DNA from: Phlyctochytrium arcticum | Lineage: Eukaryota > Chytridiomycota > Chytridiomycetes > Chytridiales > Chytridiaceae | Assembly (NCBI GenBank): GCA_025602905.1 | Contig: JAHLKI010000029.1 | Location: 248,001-312,000, forward strand | DNA length: 64,000 nucleotides | Direction: 5' to 3' | Shown here: piece by piece, positions 45,688-58,578 of the stretch | Layout of the letters: each line of letters starts with the position of its first letter | Position numbering within the stretch: the stretch's first letter is position 1 | The notes under the pieces: generated by a model | The model's database searches: none | Seen by the model: the letters and a program-made list of their open reading frames with translations, nothing else | Told to the model about the DNA's origin: nothing | Position numbers and translations under genes: made by a program

Positions 45688-47168
45688 ATGCACTACCCCA
45701 GCCTCTTAAATGTCCTGCTAGCACCCTTACTTTCCACCTCTGTGCTTGCAATCCAACGACAAGCATTCCACCACTCTTTCCAGACCTCCGACTCTGCGAC
45801 CCTCCCAAAAACCTCTTACGACCGTCACTCACACAAATTCGAAAAATGGATCGATGACCAGTACATTGTGTCTACTACCCAACTGTTCCGTAACATTCAT
45901 CCCAATGAGACAGCAGAGGGATGTGTCGTCGCTTCGCCGTCCAAGCATCGACCAGACTATTGGTACCATTGGACGCGCGATTCTGCACTGGTTATGGATG
46001 TTGTAAATGGCATATATGAGAGATCGAAAAAAGACTCTGACGCTTCCAAGGCTCTGGAGGAGAAGATGTGGAATTGGGCCGCATTTGAGGCATCAAATCA
46101 GCAACAGGATGGCTTGACGGGCTTGGGGGAACCGAAATTCAATGTGGTGAGTAACCAAACATAATGTGAGAAGGGATTCTGGTCTAAAACCTGTGTGTCT
46201 TGTCCCAGGATGGAAGTCCTTTTATGGGTGATTGGGGTCGTCCTCAGAATGATGGTCCTGCCCTCCGTGCGCTTACACTCATACATTTTGCCCGTGTTTT
46301 TTTGTCCCGTGGCGGCGACCCTGCTGCCATTGACCAGCACCTCTATAACACGTCGACAACATTGGCTTCCGTGGTCCGTACCGATCTGGACTATGTTGCA
46401 AACGAATGGCGGAAACCATGTTTTGATCTGTGGGAGGAAGTCAAAGGGACGCACTATTATACTCGCTCGGTGCAACGTGCTGCTTTAGCCGTGGGCGCTC
46501 GTTTTGTTGCTGAAAGGGGCGACAAAGAGTCTGCTAATCGATATGAGCTCGAAGCAAAAGCCGTTCAGAGAACATTACCCAAACACGTCAAACAGGGACG
46601 GATTCATGAAACGTTGGACCGGGTGGACGGCATCAACTACAAATACTCAAATTTGGATCTCGGCTCGCTTCTATCAGCCCTCCACACCCGTCGACACATG
46701 ACTGTGACGACTCTATCCGACCGTGTTCTAGTAAAGACAATTGATGAGCTGCGCAATGCTATGCGAGATCGTCACTTTATCAATCAAAAGGGGCAAACCA
46801 CGCTGCACGCACCTGCTATTGGTCGGTACACGGAAGACCGGTATAACGGATATGAAAATGGCCAGGGCAATCCTTGGGTCCTTGGTACGGCCGCCTTTGC
46901 TGAGTACTATTACTTCAGGTCTCAAGAGACGGCCTCCAACCCAGGTGAAGCCCAAGCTCTGCTCCGTGAAGGCGACAAGTTTCTGCAACGCGTGTTTTAT
47001 CACACGCCCCAGGATTTGAGCCAGGCGGAACAGATTGATGGGCAAAAAGGCTTTCATAGGGGGGCCAAACAACTGACGTGGAGTCATGCGAGCTTGATTA
47101 CCGCTATTGATGCTAGACGGTCGGCCATGGCAGCTCTGGGTCGGCCATCACTGCAGCTGCACGCGTGA
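45688..47168 (+). CDS. Secreted glucoamylase, glycoside hydrolase family 15
   Basis: Two exons (45688-46146 and 46209-47168) give 472 residues. The start ATG at 45688 opens a signal peptide (MHYPSLLNVLLAPLLSTSVLA); the in-frame ATG at 45625 would give a longer N-terminus. The GH15 (alpha/alpha)6 barrel has the expected signatures: PDYWYHWTRDSALV in the substrate-binding helix and GDWGRPQNDGPALRA. The catalytic acid region is DLWEEVKGTHYYTRSVQRAAL, and the catalytic base region is DLSQAEQIDG followed by AKQLTWSHASL near the C-terminus. Both catalytic Glu residues appear present. No starch-binding domain (CBM20) follows, so this is a short form like many yeast and early-fungal enzymes. It releases glucose from the ends of starch or glycogen outside the cell or in the vacuole. 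One intron of 62 bases. Confidence 0.95.
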
Positions 47169-47768
47169 ACCTCTTAAAATTTAGATTTCACGTCAGTAAG
47201 GTCCTGCTTTTACCGAAACACTTTTCTTCTAGCCTGTAGATAGAGTATAAAGTCAACATGGAAACAACATTCTTGTGGATAACTAGTTTGATCATAGTCA
47301 GTGAAAAGTAGCATGATGTCTCCTCAGATTCATATCAGCTTTCCACAAGAATATGTAGGCCTTGCTGCTCTTCTTACATACTCAAATGTAACCAAATATG
47401 AACAGACATTTTCACTCCTCAAGTCCATACTCATACATTCCAAATTGTAATCCAAACATACCAAGTCTATTGTAGCTCGCCAAAGAAAAAAAAAGAGAAC
47501 AAAAAGCACAGAAATGACAAAACACAACGATAAAAGGATATTCGTCATGACTCTTTGCGCCAAAGTTTCAAAATGAGATTGCTTTCCTGTTTGTTTTTTC
47601 CGCTTGTGCAAAAAAAATCGTGTTAAAGCAACGACGAAGAAGAAAGAAGAACGGGGACTACAACACGTGGGTAGTAGGAAAATGGAGGGCTTTTTGATCG
47701 GTAAAAGAATATTATGTGTGGGGACAAGAAAAAAAGGGTGGGCACTAGGTCCAGCTTTTTTTCTTTTT
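47169..47768. other. Convergent 3' flanks of glucoamylase and PP1 genes
   Basis: AT-rich region with poly-A and poly-T tracts, for example around 47480-47500 and 47755-47770, suited to 3' end formation on both strands. No gene recognised. Confidence 0.4.
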
Positions 47769-49193
<1,425 letters not shown>

Positions 49194-50599
49194 ATCGATT
49201 AAATGTCAGAGGGTAATGAAAGGATCTGTTCATATTGTAGTAGGAGGGAGGGAATGCGGATCGTAGGGGAGAGAAAAGAAAACGGTCAGAAAACGGTATT
49301 GGAGCACATGTCCGAATGGACATCTTGAACAGCCTGGCCTCGGGGTTCACTGCAGGGCAGTGGCCCCAGGCACAGACGCCTTTCAGCGCCTGAAAGCACC
49401 GGGTTCTTACATGTAAAGGACTCGGGGGTTGGTGGGGGTGTTCAGCAAAATTGTGCAAAAGTAGTTGCGCTTGATTGCTTCGAGATGGCTTTGCTGGCGT
49501 CAGCGGGATAACTGCAGAAAACTGTGTGGTCCGGCGCAGGAGGGAGGCTGGTCCGACGAAAGGGAGCTACCGGCGGCTGCAGTGATTGCGTCCAGAAACA
49601 GGCAGCAGCGTCGACCGTTGAAAAAGACGGATCGGCGGTTTCGGGGTCGTTGGGGACGCAGCGGGACTGAAAACAAATTGGAGACGTGTTGCTCTGTGCT
49701 TGCGGTATTTTTAGGCCTTTTTTAGCACATTTACGCCCACATTCACACAGAGACAGCTGGAATCCTGCGCAAGATTGCCCAGGGAAAAAGAAGAACAGGA
49801 CGAGTTTATTCTGTTTGCTGCTACTGGACGGACTTTTTTAGAGAGTGTACTGGGCCTCCCCTTTTACAAAATCATGTATGGAAAGGGTGGCGGCGCGGAA
49901 TTGCGGGTCGAGCTCCTTCTTTCACCCCAACTTTTCTTCACCGGCTTTTACGACCTCCGCCAATAAACCGGACGAGCATGGCCTTCACCTGCTTGAGTTC
50001 GGGCCTATCCTCCTTTTCCTTTCTCAGTCTCTACGTTCGCAGCTCCATTTCTGCCCAGATTTCTGCTCAAATTTACAGGGTGGATGGATCCGGCTGCAAG
50101 CAGATCTGTTGTGTTGGCATGGCATCGCCTGGGAATTTATCGAATATTGATTATGGAGGTGAGTATGAGATCTGGGCCGGGGCGTTGCTTTTGGTCAATT
50201 GTATAGAGGATTTGGCGAGTCAATGCTGTCGGTATTGGCTTTGGTGCAGAAATGAATTTAGGGGAAGACTGTCCAAACGAAAGTTTGCCTAACTGGAGGT
50301 TGCACCCCTGCGGCAGAGCTGCTGGCAGGCAGCGGGGGTCATGCAGGGATCTCCACATACAGACAGCAAGAAAATCAATATTGGAAATGTCAATTTAAGT
50401 AAGATATATTAATTGCAGTTTGGTGGAGGGGCCATGTGAATATTTATGCTGCCGACAGTCGTAAACGTGGTGTTTGAGAACAAGCTTTGCAAGACATTTG
50501 CGGGAGCAACATTGATAGACTGGGTGTTGTTTGAAACCGGCGCACGAGGAATGGACGGAACTTCGGTCGCTTGTTCCCACGCCCGTGGGTGAAGTTGTT
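49194..50599. other. PP1 upstream region and gene-poor sequence
   Basis: The first 300 bases should hold the PP1 promoter. A small inverted repeat, TTTCAG-CGC-CTGAAA, lies at 49381-49395. An open frame from an ATG at 49978 has no recognisable feature. The downstream end of the small minus-strand reading frame at 50600 borders this region. Confidence 0.35.
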
Positions 50600-50869
50600 C
50601 TAACGCGACCAATCTGGAGGTTCAAGTACCTTCAAACTTGCCGTAACTGGCTGCAGTTGCCACCTCGATATAAAATCGGCCATTTTCAGTCCCCAATCGT
50701 CCTTCCACATCGCTAATATTTCATGGGCACACGACATACCGATTATTGTTCTGTACCAGGAATCCGGGATGTACGGGGCTTCAGAACCACGGTGCTTTGG
50801 CTCAAATACTGTGGCAAGGTCATTAGACTTGATAATTCTGTCGGCCTTGATTCGTTCTTGGTCAGCCAT
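50600..50869 (-). CDS. Small unidentified protein
   Basis: An 89-codon frame from a true ATG at 50869, opening MADQERIKADRIIKSNDL and continuing EPKHRGSEAPYIPDSWYRT, reaches a stop at 50600. A second open stretch (EQLHPRAWEQATEVPSIPRA, 50409-50600) lies directly downstream in another frame. It could be a second exon, but the possible intron between them (about 30 bases) would be unusually short. I do not recognise the family. The start codon lies within one copy of a 29-base direct repeat region. Confidence 0.4.
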   Translation of the reverse strand: MADQERIKADRIIKSNDLATVFEPKHRGSEAPYIPDSWYRTIIGMSCAHEILAMWKDDWGLKMADFISRWQLQPVTASLKVLEPPDWSR

Positions 50870-50905
50870 TGTAGGTATTAGACTTGATAATCCTGTCGGC
50901 CTTGA
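50822..50905 (+). repeat. 29-base direct repeat, two copies 55 bases apart
   Basis: The block starting ATTAGACTTGATAA and ending TGTCGGCCTTGA occurs at 50822-50850 and 50877-50905 with a single difference (ATT against ATC in the middle). The first copy overlaps the start of the small minus-strand reading frame, so the second could reflect a local duplication of its 5' end. Confidence 0.8.
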
Positions 50906-51763
50906 CGGAGCAGGCCGCGAAGAGCAGGAGAGAACTGCCTGGGTGAAGGAGCATGAGAGGGGTTGGATAGCATGTCACCTAATCACCGAGCGCGAGGCCA
51001 CCGAGCGGGAGCGCATCCAGCGCATCCAGCGCATGCCCATATCCCCTCGATAGTTCTTTTGGTAATTCCATTTTAATAGTATGTCCTACTCTTTCCGAAC
51101 GCAATCTTTTAATTGAAGGATCACATTTTTTGTCTTCTTGTAAACCTTTTCATCAATAGCAAAGATGGAAGGACATTGACTCTGTGCTGACATACATCCT
51201 CTTCAATTGGAAGATTGCTTATTTGAAGATTTGCAATGGCCCTTTCTCTCTTGGCTCATCGACTCCAATTTGGGATAGCATACTCTGACCCCATCAGTAC
51301 TTTTCACAGGCGCTACTTTCACTGATGGTAGCTATGTACGTCCCTTCGACCCAGGTGCAGACGATGAGATTGCCAGTCAATACATTCGTTCAACATAATT
51401 TTCATACTTTTTATAGGGGAGCGTCGCAGGAGCGTCGATGTACTGTACTATTGGAAGCTGCGGTTCCGGCGATAGCGGCGATCGATGTACAACCAAAAAT
51501 CAGCGCATCTTCGCGCGGCCTCGCGTAAAGCCGGGCCCGTGCATGGCGCAGCCATCGCCTGCGCTGGGGACAAACGACCAGGACGACGACGACCTACAAA
51601 ATCTATCTATACCGGACGACGACGAACGAAGGAACGGACGGACGGCAAATAACAACGACCAACTAAAAGATCAACGGTTTGCAACTACCTTGAACCGCTC
51701 TCACCACCCACCTTTTTGGAGAACTAAACTTGATCCGTATCCCCACGGCGCAACAAAAGCAGC
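50906..51763. other. Upstream region of the mitoferrin gene
   Basis: Contains a short tandem GCGCATCCA repeat at 51011-51034 and a GACGAC-rich stretch around 51580-51650, which probably lies in the mitoferrin leader. No recognisable gene. Confidence 0.4.
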
Positions 51764-52966
51764 ATGGCCGACGACGATATCGACTACGAAGCCCTCCCCA
51801 CGAGCTCAATGGCGGCCAACATGGTCGCAGGAGCTCTCGCTGGAATTTCAGAGCATACCATCATGTACCCCCTGGATAGCGTCAAGGTATGTACAGGGCG
51901 GTTGCCAAAAAGGATGACTCGCATCTAAATGATTGCACATTTTAGACCCGAATGCAAGTACTATCTCCAAACCCCCAGGCCATATATAGCGGCGTCACCA
52001 ATGCGCTTTCGCGCATCACAACAGTAGAAGGGTTTTCAGCCCTGTGGCGAGGTGTTTCATCCGTCATTATTGGAGCAGGCCCGGCTCACGCACTATACTT
52101 TGCGACCTATGAGCAATGTAAGGAAGTGTTTAAAGAAATGGACAGCGGACATCATCATCTTTCGCACGGTTGGTTGAGTGTCTCAAATCATTCCGTCATG
52201 GCCCTTTCTCATTACCGTGTTCCCCCCGTCTCCAGCTGCAGCAGGAGCCGCCGCAACAATAGTCAGTGATGGTCTGATGAACCCTTTTGATGGTACGTTA
52301 TACTCGAACGTCAACATTTTTTGTTTGGTTTTGGTCCAACTGACATGAACTTGCTCTGAAAATAGTGGTCAAGCAGCGGATGCAAGTGCATGGTTCCACT
52401 TACCGTAGTGTGGTGGGCGCCGCACTCGACATTTTCAGAAAGGAAGGCATGGCCGCCTTTTACGTCTCCTACCCCACAACTCTGATGATGACCATTCCAT
52501 TCCAATCGATACACTTTTCCACCTACGAGTACTTCCGTCAGTCATTCAATCCCAGCGGCCGATACGATCCCAAAACGCACATTGCGGCTGGTGCAATTGC
52601 GGGTGCTGCCGCTGCTGCACTGACAAATCCTTTGGATGTCGCAAAGACGTTGCTGCAGACACGGGGCACAGCAGGCGACACGACCATACGGCAAGCATCT
52701 GGTTTGGTAGAGGCTTTCCGCCTGATTTACCAGCGTCACGGCTTGATGGGCTTTACCATGGGCGCCAAGGCTCGTGTACTGTCGCATATGCCTGCCACGG
52801 CTATTTGCTGGACAACTGTAAGTATTTTTTCTCATTGTGTTTGCACTTTGCAATCAGGCTCACTCTCGCGCTTCCGCAGTACGAATTTGTGAAAATGTTC
52901 CTGTCGCGACGGCCTGGATGGCAAAGGGACCCGATCCCACTTTCAGAGTCTCCTCAGAAAGCCTAA
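51764..52966 (+). CDS. Mitoferrin-type mitochondrial carrier (yeast Mrs3/Mrs4 family)
   Basis: Five exons (51764-51886, 51946-52168, 52236-52292, 52366-52817, 52880-52966) join to 313 residues. Three repeats of the carrier fold are present, each with a PX[DE]XX[KR]-type signature: YPLDSVKTRMQ, NPFDVVKQRMQ and [14 protein letters not shown]. Mitoferrin-specific features include [26 protein letters not shown] in helix 1, [13 protein letters not shown] in helix 2, and [15 protein letters not shown] in helix 4. These match the Mrs3/4 sequence closely, including the Met residue in the contact region. The protein sits in the inner mitochondrial membrane and imports ferrous iron for haem and Fe-S cluster synthesis. 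Intron 1 splits the first signature exactly after its Lys. The frame is continuous over all exons. Confidence 0.95.
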
Positions 52967-54091
52967 ACCAACACCACTCCACCTGTTCCGTCACACCTTT
53001 TGCATTCGACATTAATTTATACTGTCAACGAAACATACTAGTTTTTAGATTCATGGAAAGGTGGGAGATTTTTGCTATAGTTTTTAGATAGCTGCGATAT
53101 CTACCTATCCTCTCCGAGCTTTCACTTTTGCGTGCATGTATATTCTACTCTGGGTAATTTATTATTTCATCCATTTGGGACTGCATCAGAACATATGTTG
53201 AAAAAGCACGGCCGACCATATCCTTTGTCAGCCATTCTTCTGTGCCATCCATACGCTCAACATCCACTGCGCAAACATTAGCGAGTACACCCAAATTTCC
53301 AAGAGTAGGTCATGGCCCAGACTCAAGTTCACGACGAGAGTCAGACAACTTCAATGATTTGGAACTTGCGGCTTCACATGCTGCTACAGGGGTGGCCCAA
53401 CGTTGTAAGGATACCAGCATCATTTGACTAAAAGGACAGGACTAAAACCAAATCATTTCTTTCACTCTCTGATTGGAAAGCTAAGAGCGGACATGCTGCA
53501 GGTCAGAGACAAAGTCGATGGTTGTGAATCCGCTTGCATTTGCATCAAGTCGGTGGGCCTAGACATTACATGCCTTTACGATACCCCGCCAAAGTGATTC
53601 GATGTTCCACATTGACTGAGATTGACTCGTATGCTTGGACCGACTGCAAACTATACGATCCCAGTGTTGACTTGGGTTTCCAGAACGGGCCGAGCCAGCT
53701 TCAGTCCCTTTTGTTGATCGTCATGATCTGTGAGGCCTTCGATTTTTGGTTCAATGACTTGAGTGGATTTCGTTCAAATATCAGGAGTAGAGTTTCGATA
53801 AAGTAAAACAGGGCAACACTGGGGCATTTGGGCGAGACATTGTTGGTAAAGGTTGTCGTTTGGCAAGGCGATGATGTTGTGATGGAGTTCGCGATGAGCT
53901 CTCGTTCGCGTTACGTGGCAATTGGTTCGAATTCGCGCGTCCGAAACAAAGCGAGTCCGAGAATCCACGTGTTCTCGTTCCGCAGGTATATAAACTCGAG
54001 GCGTTGAAAGACCTGCCCCCCCATCGTTCTCGTGTCGCTGCCTCAATCTAATCCATCATCTCACCCCACCCGTCAACAACAACTCGCAACA
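52967..54091. other. Intergenic region with the H2B promoter
   Basis: About 1.1 kb without a recognised gene. The right end holds the H2B promoter, with a TATA box listed separately and a CT-rich leader. A B-box-like GGTTCGAATTC at 53924-53934 was considered for a tRNA and rejected. No divergent H2A gene is present here. Confidence 0.5.
53987..53994 (+). promoter_or_regulatory. TATA box of histone H2B
   Basis: TATATAAA about 98 bases before the H2B start codon, with a CA-rich leader between, as in highly expressed fungal genes. Confidence 0.65.
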
Positions 54092-54945
<854 letters not shown>

Positions 54946-55348
54946 GTCCCCTGATGCTTCTAGTATTCACCAGGCCCATACCCCCTAAATGTCCGCAGTT
55001 TTGACATGTCGGCCTTGCAAGGGCCGGCACACTTTCACCTTTTAAATAGTTGCTGATGTTGCTCGTATATATCTTTTTCAAGAAAACTTTGCGTGTTTCG
55101 AAACACGCTTTACTTTGTGACATTCCCGACACCACGAAGAATCTTCGCTGTCGATAATGAAATTGTGGAAAATGTCTCGTCTGCCGCTTTGACATCTCGG
55201 TCTTCGCTCGAACGTCGTCCAGGAGCTAATGTAGGGGTCGCTAGCCAAGTTCGGCTGCAGGCATGTAAAAAATAACAATCAAACAAATATTCGATACGTG
55301 TTTCGGCCAACTATGTTTGTTCTATCTACTCCAAACGGTAGACTGTAT
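54946..55348. other. Convergent 3' flanks of H2B and KGD2
   Basis: Short region with T-rich stretches around 55060-55080 suited to 3' end formation. No recognised gene. Confidence 0.4.
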
Positions 55349-57228
55349 CTAGATGTCGAGTAGTAAACGGCGGGGATCCTCCAGGTTCTGTTTGAGCTTG
55401 ACCAGGAATGTCACAGCCTCACGACCATCAATGACACGGTGATCATATGTCAATGCAACATACATCATTGGGCGGATCTCAATCTATATCAAAAAAAATT
55501 AATCAATGATTTCGCTCAAGATAGACAAAAATGATATTCCATCATTACCTTTCCGTTCACCACAACAGCGCGCTCCTTTGTAGCGTGCATGCCCAAAATG
55601 GCAGACTGAGGCTGGTTGATAATAGGGGTTCCCATCAGCGAGCCAAAGACACCACCGTTGGAGACGGTAAAAGTTCCACCAGTCAAGTCTTCCAAAGTGA
55701 TTTGGTTGTCCCGGGCCTAAAAATGTCCAAACGTCAGTAACCATCAAAGGGTTGAGGAGCTCTCTCTGCTTTTACGCACCTTTTTGCCAAGAGCGGCAAT
55801 AGCCCTTTCAATTTGAACCATGGTCAACGATTCACAGTTGCGGACAATGGGAGTGACAAGGCCCTTGGGCGTAGCAACCGCGACGGATACGTCGACGTAG
55901 TCGTGGTATACAATCTCGTCACCAGAAATAGAGGCATTAACACCGGGCACCTCGTGCAAGGCAGAACTGGCAGCCTTGATGAAGGCGCCCATAAAGCCGA
56001 GCTTGACGCCGTGCTTTTCGAGAACGAGGTCTTTATATTTGGAGCGCATCTCCATGAGATTGCTGAGTGGAGGGACACAGTAAAGTGAGAAACTGGGACA
56101 TGTCATGCTCAGAACAAGTATTTGTTATTACCTCATATCAATTTCATTGAAGGTAGTCAATGAGGCCGCTTGGTTTTGAGACTCCTTGAGGCGTTGAGCA
56201 ATCTTTTTTCGCATTTGAGTCATCTTCACTCGGCGTTCGGTGCGAGAACCAGGGAGATAGCCAGGGAAATCTTCACCGTCAAAAGTGACGGGGGCATTGC
56301 TAGACTTGGAAACTGGGCGAGGGGCGGGCTTTTCGGTGGCTGTTTTACAATTATGAGATTCGAGTCCGGATTTTACCTCCACCTAAACGTACCGGCAGGT
56401 GTTGGAGCTTCTTCCTTGGGTTTTGGCGCAGGCTTCGATTCAACAGGCTTGGCCTCCTCCTTCTTTGGCTTTTCTTGCTTTGACTCCTCTTTCTGAGTCT
56501 CTTGCGATTTTGATTCGGATTTTGGGCTAGATCCCTCTTTTGGGGCATCGCCCAACTCAATCTTGAACAAGTTGCCTCCAACGGACACGGTGTCACCCTC
56601 GTTAGCGTAAAGCTCAAGAATGTCTCCAGATTCAGGAGAATTCACCGGGACGTCAATCTAGAGAGGCATGAGCTTTTCTGAGCGATGCTAGTCTTTGAAA
56701 AAGCAGTTTACCTTGTCGGTCTCAATTGTTGCGATGAGCTCATCTCGGGCGACAAAATCTCCAACCTCTAGCAACGGGAACACCACATCAATGATTGGAA
56801 CGAGATCGGACCGATGAAAAACTCTCACTCACTCTTGTGCCACTGTGTCAGTGTTCCTTCTTGGATGGACTCTGCCATTGGTGGGGTCTTGATAACTTTG
56901 GAGGCTGATAAAGGTCAAACATAAAGTCTAAGCCATACTGTACATTTTCTGCCAAAAGGGGACGTCATACCCATAAACCGAGCCTGGATGAATCGGGATG
57001 CATTTCGGTTCAGAGTACTTGATTGTGTTCTAGATAGATATTATACATTAGCCTGCGATATTTTGACGTTGTGCTGGTGCCATACTTTGTTGCGGTAGCG
57101 ACTTTAGCAATTCCACGTGTAGATGTTCGCGTTGTGACAGTATAGGACGCTGCACGGCATGCAATGCGCACAGGCTGCTGGCGAGCCGCCGTCGCAGAGA
57201 GAACCCGGCGACAGAGAGTAGATGACAT
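55349..57228 (-). CDS. KGD2: Dihydrolipoyl succinyltransferase, E2 of 2-oxoglutarate dehydrogenase
   Basis: The ATG at 57228 opens a mitochondrial presequence ([20 protein letters not shown]); the stop is at 55349 after [10 protein letters not shown]. Several introns split the gene. After the presequence comes a lipoyl domain, with [12 protein letters not shown] at its front and the lipoylated Lys in IATIETDK joined to [11 protein letters not shown] over an intron. A Lys/Glu/Pro-rich linker follows. The catalytic domain runs from [20 protein letters not shown] through [34 protein letters not shown] and [20 protein letters not shown] to the active-site segment [17 protein letters not shown] with the catalytic His and Asp. 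The SQ-E2-type linker lacks an E3-binding domain, as in KGD2. The enzyme transfers succinyl groups to CoA in the TCA cycle. Confidence 0.95.
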
Positions 57229-57980
57229 GGCGACGAAAGTGGCGACTAGGACACGATATAGCTCAACTATCCGATCTGGCTAAATAAGAAGAATACGCAC
57301 ATCATATAAAGTGAGTAACGGGTCTCCAAGTCGATACCAAAGACTGGGAATAACTCACATGTTCAGCTGCAGATTAAAATTGAGGTGTGATGCAAATTCC
57401 TCAACGGCCTCAAATTGTTGATTTTCCCAAAATTCCCGCCATGTCTTTCGGCTCAAGCCGGATCCAAGTTGGGGGGAATCTGGTAAATTGAGTTTACAGC
57501 CACCAGACCTTGAAAGCCGGGAATTTTTGGACAGGCCTGCCTGCCTGGGAATTTATCGGGAGCGTTATACCCTCCGGTTCAGCCTCCGGTATACAAAATA
57601 AAATTGTGTATGTCTATCACTTGATCCGTCGAGTACCTAATATAGCCATCCTGCCGCGACCTGGGATGTTGTACTGATGCAAGGCACTTCGAGAGTGTGC
57701 AGCAATGTGCACGGTAGGCGATGACAGGTTCAATCGGATCTTTTGGTTCTTGATTTCTTTCCCATCATGTATTCTACCACAGGGAGTGGGTTCATCGCCG
57801 AGACGAATACAACTGGCCCTTGCACCGTTGCACGGGACCCCACATTCCCCACTTGATTTGTCGGCTTTTCCGAAATGTTCTGATAGCCAAGAGGGACTAG
57901 GAAGTGGGAGGAGAATGCCTTGTGGGGAATCCCAGCACTAAACGATTAACAAGGGACTAGCGCGTCTCCAGACCAAAGGC
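57229..57980. other. KGD2 upstream region
   Basis: Promoter side of KGD2 plus sequence without a recognised gene. A short ATG frame at 57705-57941 (+) has no support. A hairpin-like GGAATTT/AAATTCCC arrangement occurs around 57430-57550 but is imperfect. Confidence 0.3.
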
Positions 57981-58310
57981 TTAGAGTGTTTCATGCGAAT
58001 GATCGTCGGAAAGGAACCGAGCGTTCTCCAAGATTTCATGAGGTCCAGTTTCCTCGGGGACGTACTGTTTGGAGATGGTCTTGTTATTATTAACCTTCAC
58101 GTAAAATCCATAATCATGGGCTTCTGTTTCCAAACAGTTGCCGCCCGGGTAGTATAGATCTCGCCCTCCTTCTGGAAACACGCTCGATCCAGCCCCATCG
58201 GTAGCCATGTACTGAGCAATGCCACCAATGTTCATCAAACTGCTAATGTTTCTTAGCGCTGGGATCAGCCGCACACCAGGGTCTCCAACAGCAGCTGCGC
58301 CACTTCTGCT
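57981..58310 (-). CDS. Possible last exon of an unidentified gene
   Basis: A minus-strand stretch ending in a stop at 57981 reads SLMNIGGIAQYMATDGAGSS, then a Gly/Tyr-rich segment with DLYYPGGNCLETEAHDYGFY, and ends RFLSDDHSHETL. It looks protein-like and lacks its own ATG. A coding-like piece just upstream (PTCCQNNNGAGIPGVAAS, about 58435-58495) might be an earlier exon, but the joins I tried do not keep the frame. No family recognised. Confidence 0.3.
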   Translation of the reverse strand, partial: SRSGAAAVGDPGVRLIPALRNISSLMNIGGIAQYMATDGAGSSVFPEGGRDLYYPGGNCLETEAHDYGFYVKVNNNKTISKQYVPEETGPHEILENARFLSDDHSHETL

Positions 58311-58578
58311 TACGCAGCAATGTCCGCGTCAAAAACGCGTCCCAAACTCGTAGATGAGCAATGAGAGTCAATGAGAACCAGTGGAAAGGGTTTTTTTCAA
58401 GAGTGGAATCGAGTACGTACCGACGTCTGAAGCGGCAACACCAGGAATTCCAGCACCATTGTTATTTTGACAGCAAGTAGGGCGGGGCGCCGTTGGGAAG
58501 AACGCCAAACGTGACCAACCTGTCAGTCAAAGGCCTTTCACCTGTCGCTCAGTGCTCATTAGCCTGCAACTTTACACA

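Noticed and set aside
49465..50292. Open frames upstream of PP1 as possible genes
   Set aside because: No domain, no consistent splicing and composition like flanking DNA.
53915..53945. B-box-like GGTTCGAATTC on the + strand
   Set aside because: No T-stem pairing and no A box upstream; it sits in the H2B promoter region.
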